Below, in pieces: positions 8,979-18,382 of a DNA stretch of 64,000 bases (the first letter of the stretch is position 1; each line of letters starts with the position of its first letter). A program made the translations under genes and the position numbers. The notes under the pieces are model-generated. The model was not told where the DNA came from and did not search any database. It saw nothing but the letters and a program-made list of their open reading frames with translations. Source of the DNA: Gemmatimonadota bacterium (lineage in GTDB: Bacteria; Gemmatimonadota; Gemmatimonadetes; Palauibacterales; Palauibacteraceae); the NCBI GenBank assembly GCA_022820995.1, contig JAJEEM010000077.1, positions 1-64,000 of the forward strand, given 5' to 3'.

Positions 8979-9737
8979 CTACCTCGCAAAATGCGCGGCC
9001 AGGCGGTCCGCCAGCGCGGCGATCATCTTTTCGCCGAGTTCGGCGCTCGCCCCCCGCGCATCGCCGAGGATGCCGTTCGGCGTCACGCTCGCAAACCCCT
9101 CGTTGAGCACGCGCCGGATGAGTTCCGGTTCTTCCTCCGGCGTCGTCAGGCGCCCGCGTTCGGCCAATTCCTCGCGGACGATGCCATCGTGCATGGCCAT
9201 CATGATCGAGGTCTCGGCGATGTCGGCGTGGCCGCCCACGCGTGCCCCGAGGCCCGCCTCCGCCTCCGCGACCCCGCGCCACACCCCGATGACCTCGGCC
9301 AGGTCCGCGTACACGTCCACGGAACAGTCGGGCCCCGCCGCTTCGTTGAACGCGTCACGCGCCTCGGCGAGCGGGGCGAAGTTGCCGCCATGGGTGGGGA
9401 CGAAGCAGACGCGCCGGAAGCCGTGGTGCGCGAGGCTGACGACGTAGTCCCTGCACACCGCGAGGAAGGTCTCCTTCTCGAGGGAGACGGTGCCGGGGAA
9501 CGCCATGTGGTGCGCCGACCAGCCCACCCGGATCGTGGGCGCGACGAGCGCGTCACCGAGCCGCCGGGCGATCTCGACCGCGAGCCGGTCCCCGTGCTCT
9601 GCGTCCACGAAGAGCGGCAGGTGCGGCCCGTGCTGCTCGACCGCCCCCGCCGCAACGACGACGGTCGTGACCCCGGCTTTGATCGCCGTCCCGATCTCGG
9701 GCGAGGTCATACGTTCCATTCTGATTTCCGCCGACAT
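8979..9737 (-). CDS. Creatininase family protein
   Basis: VVVAAGAVEQHGPHLPLFVDAEHGD...VGWSAHHMAFPGTVSL...VCFVPTHGGNFAPL. Confidence 0.85.
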   Translation of the reverse strand: MSAEIRMERMTSPEIGTAIKAGVTTVVVAAGAVEQHGPHLPLFVDAEHGDRLAVEIARRLGDALVAPTIRVGWSAHHMAFPGTVSLEKETFLAVCRDYVVSLAHHGFRRVCFVPTHGGNFAPLAEARDAFNEAAGPDCSVDVYADLAEVIGVWRGVAEAEAGLGARVGGHADIAETSIMMAMHDGIVREELAERGRLTTPEEEPELIRRVLNEGFASVTPNGILGDARGASAELGEKMIAALADRLAAHFAR

Positions 9738-9847
9738 GGATGGCGCTCCGGCTCGCTGAAGGAGGGAGACTCTCCGTTCCCGTCCAATACCGCGCCGAAG
9801 ATCCGGCGAGCTTGAGGTCTACGCCACCCTGAGTTGGACCAGATCCG

Positions 9848-10217
9848 TCATCCTTCCTCCAGGATCCTTCGCAGGCGGTCGATCTCCTCGGGCTCGAGCT
9901 TCCGCTCTTCCAGCAACTGCGTGATCATGGGGACGAGCGAGCCGCCCGTAATGCGGTCGGCCAGCGCCTCGAGCCGGGCGGAAGCGTACTCCTCGCGGCT
10001 GATCCGGGCGGAGAAGAGTTGGGTTCCCAGGCTGGCGTCACGGTGGACGAAGCCCTTGCCCTCAAGCCGCTGCAGGAGGCGCTGGATCGTGCCGTGCGCC
10101 GACTTCGTCGTGTCCGGGTAGAGCTGTTCGCGGAGCCGGCGCGCCGTGAGACGGCCCTCCTTCCAGAGTCGCTCCATGACCGCGAGTTCGGCGTTGGCCA
10201 GACGCGGCGTCGTCATG
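9848..10217 (-). CDS. blaI: BlaI/MecI-family penicillinase-repressor-like regulator
   Basis: LANAELAVMERLWKEGRLTARRLREQLYPDTTKSAHGTIQRLLQRLEGKGFVHRD; adjacent to an M56 peptidase. Confidence 0.85.
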
Positions 10218-10274
10218 CGATCCCCTTTCTCGATCATTGGGAACTGAGGGCGCCAAGGCCCGGCCGCCGTTGCG

Positions 10275-11876
10275 CTATCCCGTCAGGCGAAGCTCGTTCA
10301 CCCGGAAGTTTCCGGTGCTGGCTTTCGTCGTCTTGCATGTCATTCTGCCGGAAAGAAGGGCGCTCGCCGAGGGATCCACGCCTTCATCTACCGCACATTC
10401 CAGCTGAATCCCGCGGAGAAACCGGAAATTCGAGTTCTGGCCCACTCGGATGTGCCGGGCGAGTTCGGCATGAACGGCTTCGGGCGATTGCGGGCCCTCC
10501 GACAGCGCGGACCGAAGGCCGGCAAGGTTCAGCACGACAACCCTGGGGTCTCCAGTCCCGTCCTCCGGCGTCACGGCCAGGAACATGTCGGGTGTGCGGC
10601 CGCGAAGCCCCTGGACCCGACCGTCGTCTCCGCGTAGCCGCATCGACTCCCCGGACAGGGCCGTCTCCCCGGCGGCACGCAGGGTCTTGGCGAGGTCGGT
10701 CGGCAGTGCGTGCTCGGTTGCGAGTGCCTCGATCCGGTCGCCGAGCGCGCGCGTCATCTGCTGCGGCCGCAGCGGTGCATCCGCGGTTGGATCGTCTTGC
10801 GGGTCTTCGAGGTGCAGAACCGCCTCCTCGTCCGCCGGCATCCGCGCCGGGTCGACGGAGGTGAGGTCGGACTGGTCGGTGCAGTAGATGAGGCCGCCCG
10901 CGAGCAGGCAGACGGCGCCGCAGCGCAGGACGGCGCGGAGCCGGCGCGGGGTGTGGGTCGGGGTTCGGTTGGTCATGATCACTCGGAATCTCCTTTCGAG
11001 CCGCGACGGTCGGCCGCAGCGATCGATCGTGCTCGCGAAGGTCAGTGGGCCGGGGGTCCGAGCCGTGGACATGAAGTCGATCACCCGGAGCAGCGCCCCG
11101 GCGTAGGTGCGGGGTTCGGCGCTGGTCGCGGCGACGGCGAGCGCGTCGCAGCACAGCTCCTCGGACGCCCGCAGCCTCCGGCGCGCCCACCAGGCGACGG
11201 GGTTCCACCAGAAGGCCGCGCACGCGAGCCATTCGAGCCAGCGCACGACGTGGTCGCGGCGCCGGACATGGGCGAGCTCGTGCGCGAGGATGCAGCGCAG
11301 TTCGGACACGTCCATATCGGCCAGCAGTTCCGAGGGGAGGAGCACCCGGACCTTCCCGCCGGCCCACCACACCATGGGAGACAGCTGGGCGCGCGTCGCG
11401 TACACGGTCGGGACCGCGCCGAGTCCGAGTCCGAGCCCGCGGGCGACCTCCCCGGCGAGGCGCTGGACCTCGAGGGGCGCGGTCTCCGATGCTCTCGCGA
11501 GCGAACGGTGGAAGCGCAGGGTGCGCGCGAGCGTCCAGGCGAGTACGGACGCCGCGCCCACGAGCCAGAGCCAGACAAGCGTTTCCTTCCCGTGGCTTCC
11601 GAGCCAGCTGAGCAGGATGGCCCAAGCCGATGGCGTCGGCTCCGCGTGCGGAAGGCTGATGGCGACCGGGGCCGGAGGGACGACCGGATCGACGCCGACC
11701 GACCAGACCGGAATCGAGACGAACGGCGGCACGAGAAGGACCGCGAGCGGCAGCAACCACAGCCCGTGCGCCAGCGAAGGGCTCCCGGCGCGCCGCGTCG
11801 CCATCCACGCCACGCCGGCAAGTCCGATCGAGATCGCCAGCTTGCTGGCCCCGATCTGGAGAATCACGTCCGTCAT
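10275..11876 (-). CDS. M56-family (BlaR1-like) membrane metallopeptidase sensor
   Basis: Transmembrane N-terminus and HELAHVRRRDHVVRWLEWLACAAFWWNPVAWWARRRLRASEELCCDALAV; the C-terminal region does not resemble a penicillin-binding sensor domain. Confidence 0.85.
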   Translation of the reverse strand: MTDVILQIGASKLAISIGLAGVAWMATRRAGSPSLAHGLWLLPLAVLLVPPFVSIPVWSVGVDPVVPPAPVAISLPHAEPTPSAWAILLSWLGSHGKETLVWLWLVGAASVLAWTLARTLRFHRSLARASETAPLEVQRLAGEVARGLGLGLGAVPTVYATRAQLSPMVWWAGGKVRVLLPSELLADMDVSELRCILAHELAHVRRRDHVVRWLEWLACAAFWWNPVAWWARRRLRASEELCCDALAVAATSAEPRTYAGALLRVIDFMSTARTPGPLTFASTIDRCGRPSRLERRFRVIMTNRTPTHTPRRLRAVLRCGAVCLLAGGLIYCTDQSDLTSVDPARMPADEEAVLHLEDPQDDPTADAPLRPQQMTRALGDRIEALATEHALPTDLAKTLRAAGETALSGESMRLRGDDGRVQGLRGRTPDMFLAVTPEDGTGDPRVVVLNLAGLRSALSEGPQSPEAVHAELARHIRVGQNSNFRFLRGIQLECAVDEGVDPSASALLSGRMTCKTTKASTGNFRVNELRLTG

Positions 11877-11909
11877 CCGTCTCCCGCCCCAATTCGATGA
11901 GCCCGTTTC

Positions 11910-11947
11910 ACGACGACACGTCGTAATTATACGACGCAATGTCGTAT
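11910..11947. promoter_or_regulatory. Candidate BlaI-type operator with four half-sites
   Basis: ACGACG-aca-CGTCGT (11910-11924); CGTCGTA-atta-TACGACG (11919-11936); ATACGAC-gcaat-GTCGTAT (11929-11947). Confidence 0.7.
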
Positions 11948-12160
11948 CAGTCAAGCGAAGACCCGCGAATGAGAGCAGGCAAGCGCGAAGACAGGTGCGG
12001 AGGCGAGGTCGGAAAGTCCGGCCCGGCGGGACCCCGTTTCAGATTCCGGTGGGTTCATCTATTGTATACGGGCTGTAGGGTCGGGTGGGGTGGCCGGTGC
12101 CGGTTCCTTGCCCGTACCTGCCCCTCCCCGCGGAACTCCTGCCGAAACGAGGTAAGCAAG

Positions 12161-15100
12161 ATGCGTACGCGCTCAGGGCTCCCGGTCGCAGTGTCTCTCC
12201 TCGCGGTGCTCGCCCTCACCGCAGCCCCTCACCCCGCGCTGGCTCAGGACGCCGATCTGCAGGCGGCCGTGCAGGCGCTCGAATGGCGCGAAATCGGTCC
12301 CACGATCATGGGCGGCCGAGTCGCCGACCTCGCGGTCGACGAATCCGATCCGTCCACCTTCTACGTCGGCGTCGCGACAGGCGGCGTGTGGAAGACGATC
12401 AACGGCGGGTCGACCTTCGAGTCCATGTTCGACGACCAGGAGATGCTCTCCGTCGGGGACATCACGCTCGCCCCGTCGAACCCGAACGTGGTATGGGTCG
12501 GCTCCGGCGAGCCGCAGAACCGGCAGTCCTCCCCGTGGGGGATGGGCGTGTTCCGTTCGACGGACGCCGGCCGCACGTGGACCCACCTCGGACTCGAGGA
12601 GACGCACCACATCTCCCGCATCCAGGTCCACCCGCGGAATCCGGACGTGGCCTACGTGGCGGCGATGGGTCGCCTGTGGGGCGCGAACCCCGAGCGCGGC
12701 GTCTACCGGACGATGGACGGCGGCGAGACGTGGGAACTCGTCCTCCATGTCGACGAACACACGGGCGCGATCGACCTCGCGATGGATCCAGGCGATCCGA
12801 TGACGCTGTTCGCGGCCATGTACCAGCGGCAGCGCACGCTGTGGGGCTTCAACGGCGGCGGTCCGGGCGGCGGCATCTACCGGACGATGGACGGCGGCGA
12901 CAACTGGACGAAGCTCGCCGGCGGCCTGCCGGAGGGTGACGTCGGGCGCATCGGGCTCGACATCTACCGCCGCGACGGCAACCTCGTGTGGGCGATCGTC
13001 GAAGCCGACGCGCGCGCTCCGGGCGGGGGCGGCGGTCCGCAGGGTCCCGGAGATCCCGACCGCAAGACGGGGACGTACAAGTCGACCGACCGCGGCGAGA
13101 CGTGGGTGCAGACGAGCACCACGAACAACCGTCCCATGTACTACAGCCAGATCCGCATCGACCCGAACGACCCGGAGCGGATCTACCTGGGCGGCTCGAG
13201 CCTGTACCGCTCCTCCGACGGCGGGAACAACTTCACGCCGGACGCGGCCTCGGAGGTCCACTCCGACCACCACGCGCTGTGGATCAACCCGGCGAACTCC
13301 GACCACCTCGTCCTCGGTGGCGACGGTGGCGTCTCGATCAGCTGGGACCGCTCCGACAACTGGCGCCAGCTGACGAACCTGCCGCTCGCCCAGTTCTACG
13401 AGATCGGCGTCGACAACCGCGAACCGTACCACGTGTGCGGCGGCCTCCAGGACAACGGCTCGTGGTGCGGCCCCTCGGACACCTGGTCCAACCAGGGGAT
13501 CCGGACCCGCGACTGGTACAACGTGGGGAGCGGCGACGGCTACTTCACCGTCCTCCATCCCAACGGCGAGGAGATGATCGCGGAGTCCCAGAACGGGAAT
13601 CCGATGCGGGTGAACCTCAAGACGGGCGAGCGGCTGCGGATGCGTCCGCTCGGGCGTCCGGAGGGGGATGACGAGGATCTGCCCGACTTCCGCTGGAACT
13701 GGGATACGCCGGTCGAGGTGTCGCCGAGCGACCCGAACACGGTCTACTACGGGTCGAACGTCGTATTCAAGACGCCCGACTACGGTCAGACGTGGGAGCA
13801 GATCTCGCCGGATCTCACGAAGGCCATCGACCGCCAGACCCTGTCGATCATGGGCGTCCTCGGCTCCGAGCCGATGATGTCGGCCAACGACGGGACGTCG
13901 ACCTTCGGCAACATGGTCTCGATCGAGGAATCGCCGCTCGATCCGATGGTCGTGTACGCGGGCACGGACGACGGGAACCTGCAGGTGACGCGCGACGGCG
14001 GCGGCACGTGGACGAACGTGGCGCCGAACATGCCGGGCGTCCCCGACCAGCTGTACATGACGCGCATCGTCGCCTCGCACGCCGACGCGGGCACGGTGTG
14101 GGTCGCGGGGGACAACCACCGCAACGACGACATGGCCCCCTACCTGTACGTGTCGAACGACTTCGGCGAGTCCTGGCGGGCGGTCAGGGACGGGATCCCG
14201 GACGGCTGGTCGCTGAACGCGCTGGCGCAGCACCCGCGCGCGGCGAACCTCCTCTTCGCCGGCAACGAGATCGGCACCTACTTCTCGGTCGACGCCGGCA
14301 ACTCGTGGCAGCCGCTGCTGCGGAACATGCCGCCGGCGCCGGTGGACGACATCAAGATCCAGGAGCGCGAGAACGATCTCGTGATCGGCACGCACGGGCG
14401 CGGGATCTGGATCATGGAGGACATCACCCCGCTCGAGGAGTTGAGCCAGGAGATCCTCGCCTCCGAGGCGCACCTCTTCTCGACGCAGTCGGCGGTCGCG
14501 TACAACCCGTACACGCCGCAGGGCTGGACGCCGGGCGTGTGGGAGGCGGAGAACCCGCCGCAGGGCGCACGAATCCGCTACTGGCTGGGGAGCGACCTGC
14601 CGGACGCCCCGATGGCCGACGAGGAAGGCGGCGAGAGCGGCGAGCGGATCGTGACCTCCGGTCCGTCCGCGAACGGCGACGACCCGGCGCCGATGTCCGA
14701 AATGGCGGGCAAGGCGACGATCACGATCCTCGACTCCGATGGCTCCGTCATCCGTGAACTCGAGGGCGGCGGCGACCGCGGCCTGAACGAGGTCATCTGG
14801 GATCTCCGCTACGAGCCCCCGCCGGCGCCGCCGGGTGGGGGCGGGTTCTTCTTCCGGTCCGGCAGCGTGGCGCCGAAGGTCCTCCCGGGGACGTACACCG
14901 CGCAGCTGGAGGCGGCGGGGCACACGCTCCAGACGTCGGTCACGGTGCGGCTCGATCCGCGCGTGAACATCAGCCAGGGCGACCTGATGGCGCGGCAGGA
15001 AGCGCTCATGAGCGCTTACGCGCTGGCGAAGCCGACGAACGAGGGGCTGCAGGCGCTGGCCCGCATGCGCGAGCACCTGTCCGGCATCGAGGACCGGATC

Positions 15101-15418
15101 GAGGGCCACGACGTGTCCGAGTCGCTCACCGGGGAGATCGAAGCCGTGGGCGAGGAACTGGACGAGATCGGTGACGTGCTCGACACGGCCCGAGCGGGTG
15201 CCGGCGTGTCCGGCGGCCTGTCCGGTTACCACACGGCGCCGACGGCGGACATGCTGTACCAGCTCGAGCGCGGCTGGGGCGCGCTGCCCGGCGCGATCGA
15301 CCGCCTGAACGCCGTGATCGAGGATCGCATGCCGGCGCTCTACGCGGCGCTGCAGGCTGCGGGGGTCCGTCCGGACCTCGGCGATCCGGTGCAGGTCCCG
15401 ATGCCGCCGATGCGCTGA
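12161..15418 (+). CDS. Secreted BNR/VPS10 (sortilin-like) beta-propeller repeat protein
   Basis: Signal peptide; repeated Asp-box-like motifs (STDAGRTWTHLG, TMDGGETWELV, SNDFGESWRAV, SVDAGNSWQPL). Confidence 0.85.
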   Translation: MRTRSGLPVAVSLLAVLALTAAPHPALAQDADLQAAVQALEWREIGPTIMGGRVADLAVDESDPSTFYVGVATGGVWKTINGGSTFESMFDDQEMLSVGDITLAPSNPNVVWVGSGEPQNRQSSPWGMGVFRSTDAGRTWTHLGLEETHHISRIQVHPRNPDVAYVAAMGRLWGANPERGVYRTMDGGETWELVLHVDEHTGAIDLAMDPGDPMTLFAAMYQRQRTLWGFNGGGPGGGIYRTMDGGDNWTKLAGGLPEGDVGRIGLDIYRRDGNLVWAIVEADARAPGGGGGPQGPGDPDRKTGTYKSTDRGETWVQTSTTNNRPMYYSQIRIDPNDPERIYLGGSSLYRSSDGGNNFTPDAASEVHSDHHALWINPANSDHLVLGGDGGVSISWDRSDNWRQLTNLPLAQFYEIGVDNREPYHVCGGLQDNGSWCGPSDTWSNQGIRTRDWYNVGSGDGYFTVLHPNGEEMIAESQNGNPMRVNLKTGERLRMRPLGRPEGDDEDLPDFRWNWDTPVEVSPSDPNTVYYGSNVVFKTPDYGQTWEQISPDLTKAIDRQTLSIMGVLGSEPMMSANDGTSTFGNMVSIEESPLDPMVVYAGTDDGNLQVTRDGGGTWTNVAPNMPGVPDQLYMTRIVASHADAGTVWVAGDNHRNDDMAPYLYVSNDFGESWRAVRDGIPDGWSLNALAQHPRAANLLFAGNEIGTYFSVDAGNSWQPLLRNMPPAPVDDIKIQERENDLVIGTHGRGIWIMEDITPLEELSQEILASEAHLFSTQSAVAYNPYTPQGWTPGVWEAENPPQGARIRYWLGSDLPDAPMADEEGGESGERIVTSGPSANGDDPAPMSEMAGKATITILDSDGSVIRELEGGGDRGLNEVIWDLRYEPPPAPPGGGGFFFRSGSVAPKVLPGTYTAQLEAAGHTLQTSVTVRLDPRVNISQGDLMARQEALMSAYALAKPTNEGLQALARMREHLSGIEDRIEGHDVSESLTGEIEAVGEELDEIGDVLDTARAGAGVSGGLSGYHTAPTADMLYQLERGWGALPGAIDRLNAVIEDRMPALYAALQAAGVRPDLGDPVQVPMPPMR

Positions 15419-15470
15419 ACGCGGCCGCCGGATCGCCCACGCCAGGCGTCGACCCGGCTCAAGGCCGAAA

Positions 15471-15513
15471 CCGCCCGCCGCGAACCCGGAGACCCGGGCT
15501 CGCCGGCGGGCGG
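15471..15513. terminator. Strong GC hairpin, possible terminator or intergenic stem
   Basis: CCGCCCGCCG-CGAACCCGG / AGAC / CCGGGCTCGCCGGCGGGCGG, one bulge and one mismatch; no clear T-tract. Confidence 0.4.
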
Positions 15514-15573
15514 CGGCGCTTCCATAATGGGCGCCTAAACTCTGCACACGATACGCGCAAGGAGAGTCCGCAC

Positions 15574-18375
15574 ATGTCGTTCTTCGCCCCCCACCGGACC
15601 GCGGTCCGCGGAGCCCTGCCGGCCGTCGCGATCATCCTCGGAGTCGTGGCCGCCCGTCCCGGCCTCGCGCAGGAGCTGACGACCCCGGAGGCCTTCTTCG
15701 GCCACGAGATCGGCGCCGACTACGAACTGCCGGACTACGGCGACCTCGCGGGCTACTGGGAGACGCTGGCCGCCGAGTCCCCGCGGATGACGCTGCAGTC
15801 GATCGGGACGACGGCCGAGGGCCGCGACCAGCTGATGGCGATCGTCACCTCGCCTGAAAATCATGCGAACCTCGACGAGTACCGGGAGATTTCCGCCCGC
15901 CTCGCGCTCGCCAGGGGCGTGACCGACGAGGAGGCGCGCGAACTCGCCGGGCGCGGCAAGGCCGTCGTATGGATCGACGGCGGCCTTCACGCGACGGAGG
16001 TGCTCGGCGCGCAGCAGCTGATGGAGACGCTGTGGCAGTTCGTGAGCGGGACCGACGACGAGACGATGCGGATCCTCGACGACGTCATCATCCTCTTCGT
16101 CCACGCGAACCCCGACGGCATGGACCTCGTCTCGAACTGGTACACGCGGGTCGAGGAGAAGACGGAGCGCTCCACGCGCGGGATCCCCGTCCTCTACCAG
16201 AAGTACGTGGGGCACGACAACAACCGGGACTTCTACACGTCCTTCCAGCCGGAATCCGAGAACATGAACCGGCAGATGTACCGGACGTGGTATCCGCAGA
16301 TCGTCTACAACCACCACCAGACGGGCCCCACCGGGACCGTGCTCTTCGCGCCCCCCTTCCGCGATCCCTTCAACTACAACATCGACCCGATGGTCATCAC
16401 CGGGATCGATCTCGTGGGGTCCGCGATGCACTCGCGCTTCACGGAAGAGGGGAAGCCCGGGGCGACGCGGCGGCGCGGCGCGAACTACTCCACGTGGTGG
16501 AACGGCGGCCTGCGCACGACGCCCTACTTCAAGAACATGATCGGGCTCCTCACGGAGACGATCGGGAACCCGACGCCGATGGAGATCCCGCTCATCCTCG
16601 AGCGGGTGCTGCCCAACGACAACCTGCCGGCCCCGATCGAGCCGCAGCCGTGGCACTTCCGACAGTCGGTCGACTACTCGGTGACCGCGAACAAGGCGGT
16701 GCTCGACGTCGCCTCGCGCTATCGCGAGACCTTCCTGTACCGCATCTGGCGCATGGGGATGAACTCGATCGAGCGCGGCAGCAGCGACAGCTGGACGATC
16801 CACCCCAGGCGCGTGGAGTGGCTGCGCGATGAGATGCGGGCCGGAGCGGCGGAGGCGGACTTCGCCCGCAACGTGGGCGGTTTCGGCGGCAGCCGCGGCA
16901 CGCGCGCGGACTACGACAAGCTGTTCGATCCCGACCTGCGCGATCCCCGCGGGTACATCCTCCCCTCGGACCAGGCCGACTTCCCGACCGCGACGAAGTT
17001 CGTCAACTCGCTGCTGGAGAACGGCGTGATCGTGGAGCGGGCGACATCCGACTTCAGCGTGAGCGGCACGCAGTATCCCTCCGGCTCCTACGTGGTGCGG
17101 GCAGCGCAGGCCTTCCGGCCGCACGTCCTCGACATGTTCGAGCCGCAGGACCACCCGGACGACTTCCTCTATCCGGGGGCGTCGCCGACCCCGCCGTACG
17201 ACAACGCGGGCTGGACGCTGGCGATCCAGATGGGGGTTGAGTTCGACCGCATCCTGGAGAGCTTCGACGGGCCGTTCGAGGAGATCACGGATTGGAACGC
17301 GAGCCCCATGCCGGGGACGGTCGCGGACGCGGGCGGGGCGGACGGCTTCCTGTTCAGCCATGAGGCGAACAACTCGTTCAGGGCCATCAACCGCCTGCAC
17401 GCCTCGGGGCACGAGGTCTACTGGCTCACCTCCCCGCTGCGCGAGGGCGGACGGATGCATCCGGCAGGCACGTTCTACGTGAAGAGCCGGCGCGGGACGG
17501 ACGACGCGGTCGCGACGCTGGCCGCCGAGCTGGGCATCGACTTCCAGGGTCTGGACGACGATCCGGACGCCGACGCTCTGCGGCTGCGGGCGCCCCGGAT
17601 CGCGCTCTGGGACACGTACGGCGGCTCCATGCCGTCCGGCTGGATCCGCTGGATCCTCGAGCAGTTCGAGTACGCGGATTTCGAACTCGTCTTCCCGCAG
17701 CGGCTCGACGCGGGAGGCCTGAGCGAGGACTACGACGTCATCATCTTCCCGCAGGGCGCCATCGGTACGCGGTTCCAGTTCGGGGGCTTCGGTGGGCCGG
17801 AGCCGGAGACGATTCCCGAGGAGTACCGGGACCGGCTCGGCCGGGTCACCTCGGACGCGACGACGCCGGCGCTGCTCGAGTTCCTCGAGGACGGCGGCTC
17901 GATCGTCACCATCGGCGGCTCGACCGCACTCGGGAACGAGCTCGGGCTTCCGCTCGAGGACCATCTCGTGAAGGACGGAGAACCGCTGGGCCGGGAGGAT
18001 TACTACGTGCCCGGGTCGATTCTGAAGGTCACGGTGGACAACACGCGGCTCGTCGCCACGGGGGTTCCGTCGGAACTCGCCGTATCGTTCAACAACAGCC
18101 CCGTGTTCGGCGCCTCGGCGCTGGCGGCGAGGAACGACGGCGCGAACGGAGTGACGCCGCTCGCCTGGTTCAACAGCGACACCCCTCTCATCAGCGGCTG
18201 GGCGTGGGGCCAGGGGTACCTGCAGGGCGGCGTGACGATGGCGGAAGCGAACGTGGGCAACGGGCATCTGTACCTGTTCGGCCCGCTCATCACGCGGCGC
18301 GCGCAGCCGCACGGCACCTTCAAGTTCCTGTTCAACGCGATCGCCCTTTCGACCGCCGAGCCCGACCGGCCGTAG
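15574..18375 (+). CDS. M14-family zinc carboxypeptidase-like secreted protein
   Basis: IGTTAEGRDQLMAIVTS...WIDGGLHATEVLGAQQLMETLW...HANPDGMDLVSNWY...NNRDFY; M14 Zn-ligand pattern. Confidence 0.85.
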   Translation: MSFFAPHRTAVRGALPAVAIILGVVAARPGLAQELTTPEAFFGHEIGADYELPDYGDLAGYWETLAAESPRMTLQSIGTTAEGRDQLMAIVTSPENHANLDEYREISARLALARGVTDEEARELAGRGKAVVWIDGGLHATEVLGAQQLMETLWQFVSGTDDETMRILDDVIILFVHANPDGMDLVSNWYTRVEEKTERSTRGIPVLYQKYVGHDNNRDFYTSFQPESENMNRQMYRTWYPQIVYNHHQTGPTGTVLFAPPFRDPFNYNIDPMVITGIDLVGSAMHSRFTEEGKPGATRRRGANYSTWWNGGLRTTPYFKNMIGLLTETIGNPTPMEIPLILERVLPNDNLPAPIEPQPWHFRQSVDYSVTANKAVLDVASRYRETFLYRIWRMGMNSIERGSSDSWTIHPRRVEWLRDEMRAGAAEADFARNVGGFGGSRGTRADYDKLFDPDLRDPRGYILPSDQADFPTATKFVNSLLENGVIVERATSDFSVSGTQYPSGSYVVRAAQAFRPHVLDMFEPQDHPDDFLYPGASPTPPYDNAGWTLAIQMGVEFDRILESFDGPFEEITDWNASPMPGTVADAGGADGFLFSHEANNSFRAINRLHASGHEVYWLTSPLREGGRMHPAGTFYVKSRRGTDDAVATLAAELGIDFQGLDDDPDADALRLRAPRIALWDTYGGSMPSGWIRWILEQFEYADFELVFPQRLDAGGLSEDYDVIIFPQGAIGTRFQFGGFGGPEPETIPEEYRDRLGRVTSDATTPALLEFLEDGGSIVTIGGSTALGNELGLPLEDHLVKDGEPLGREDYYVPGSILKVTVDNTRLVATGVPSELAVSFNNSPVFGASALAARNDGANGVTPLAWFNSDTPLISGWAWGQGYLQGGVTMAEANVGNGHLYLFGPLITRRAQPHGTFKFLFNAIALSTAEPDRP

Positions 18376-18382
18376 GCGAACG

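Noticed and set aside
12173-15547. 1124-aa minus-strand ORF opposite the BNR/VPS10 gene
   Set aside because: Antisense shadow of a well-supported CDS; low-complexity HRDR/VHR composition, no recognisable fold.
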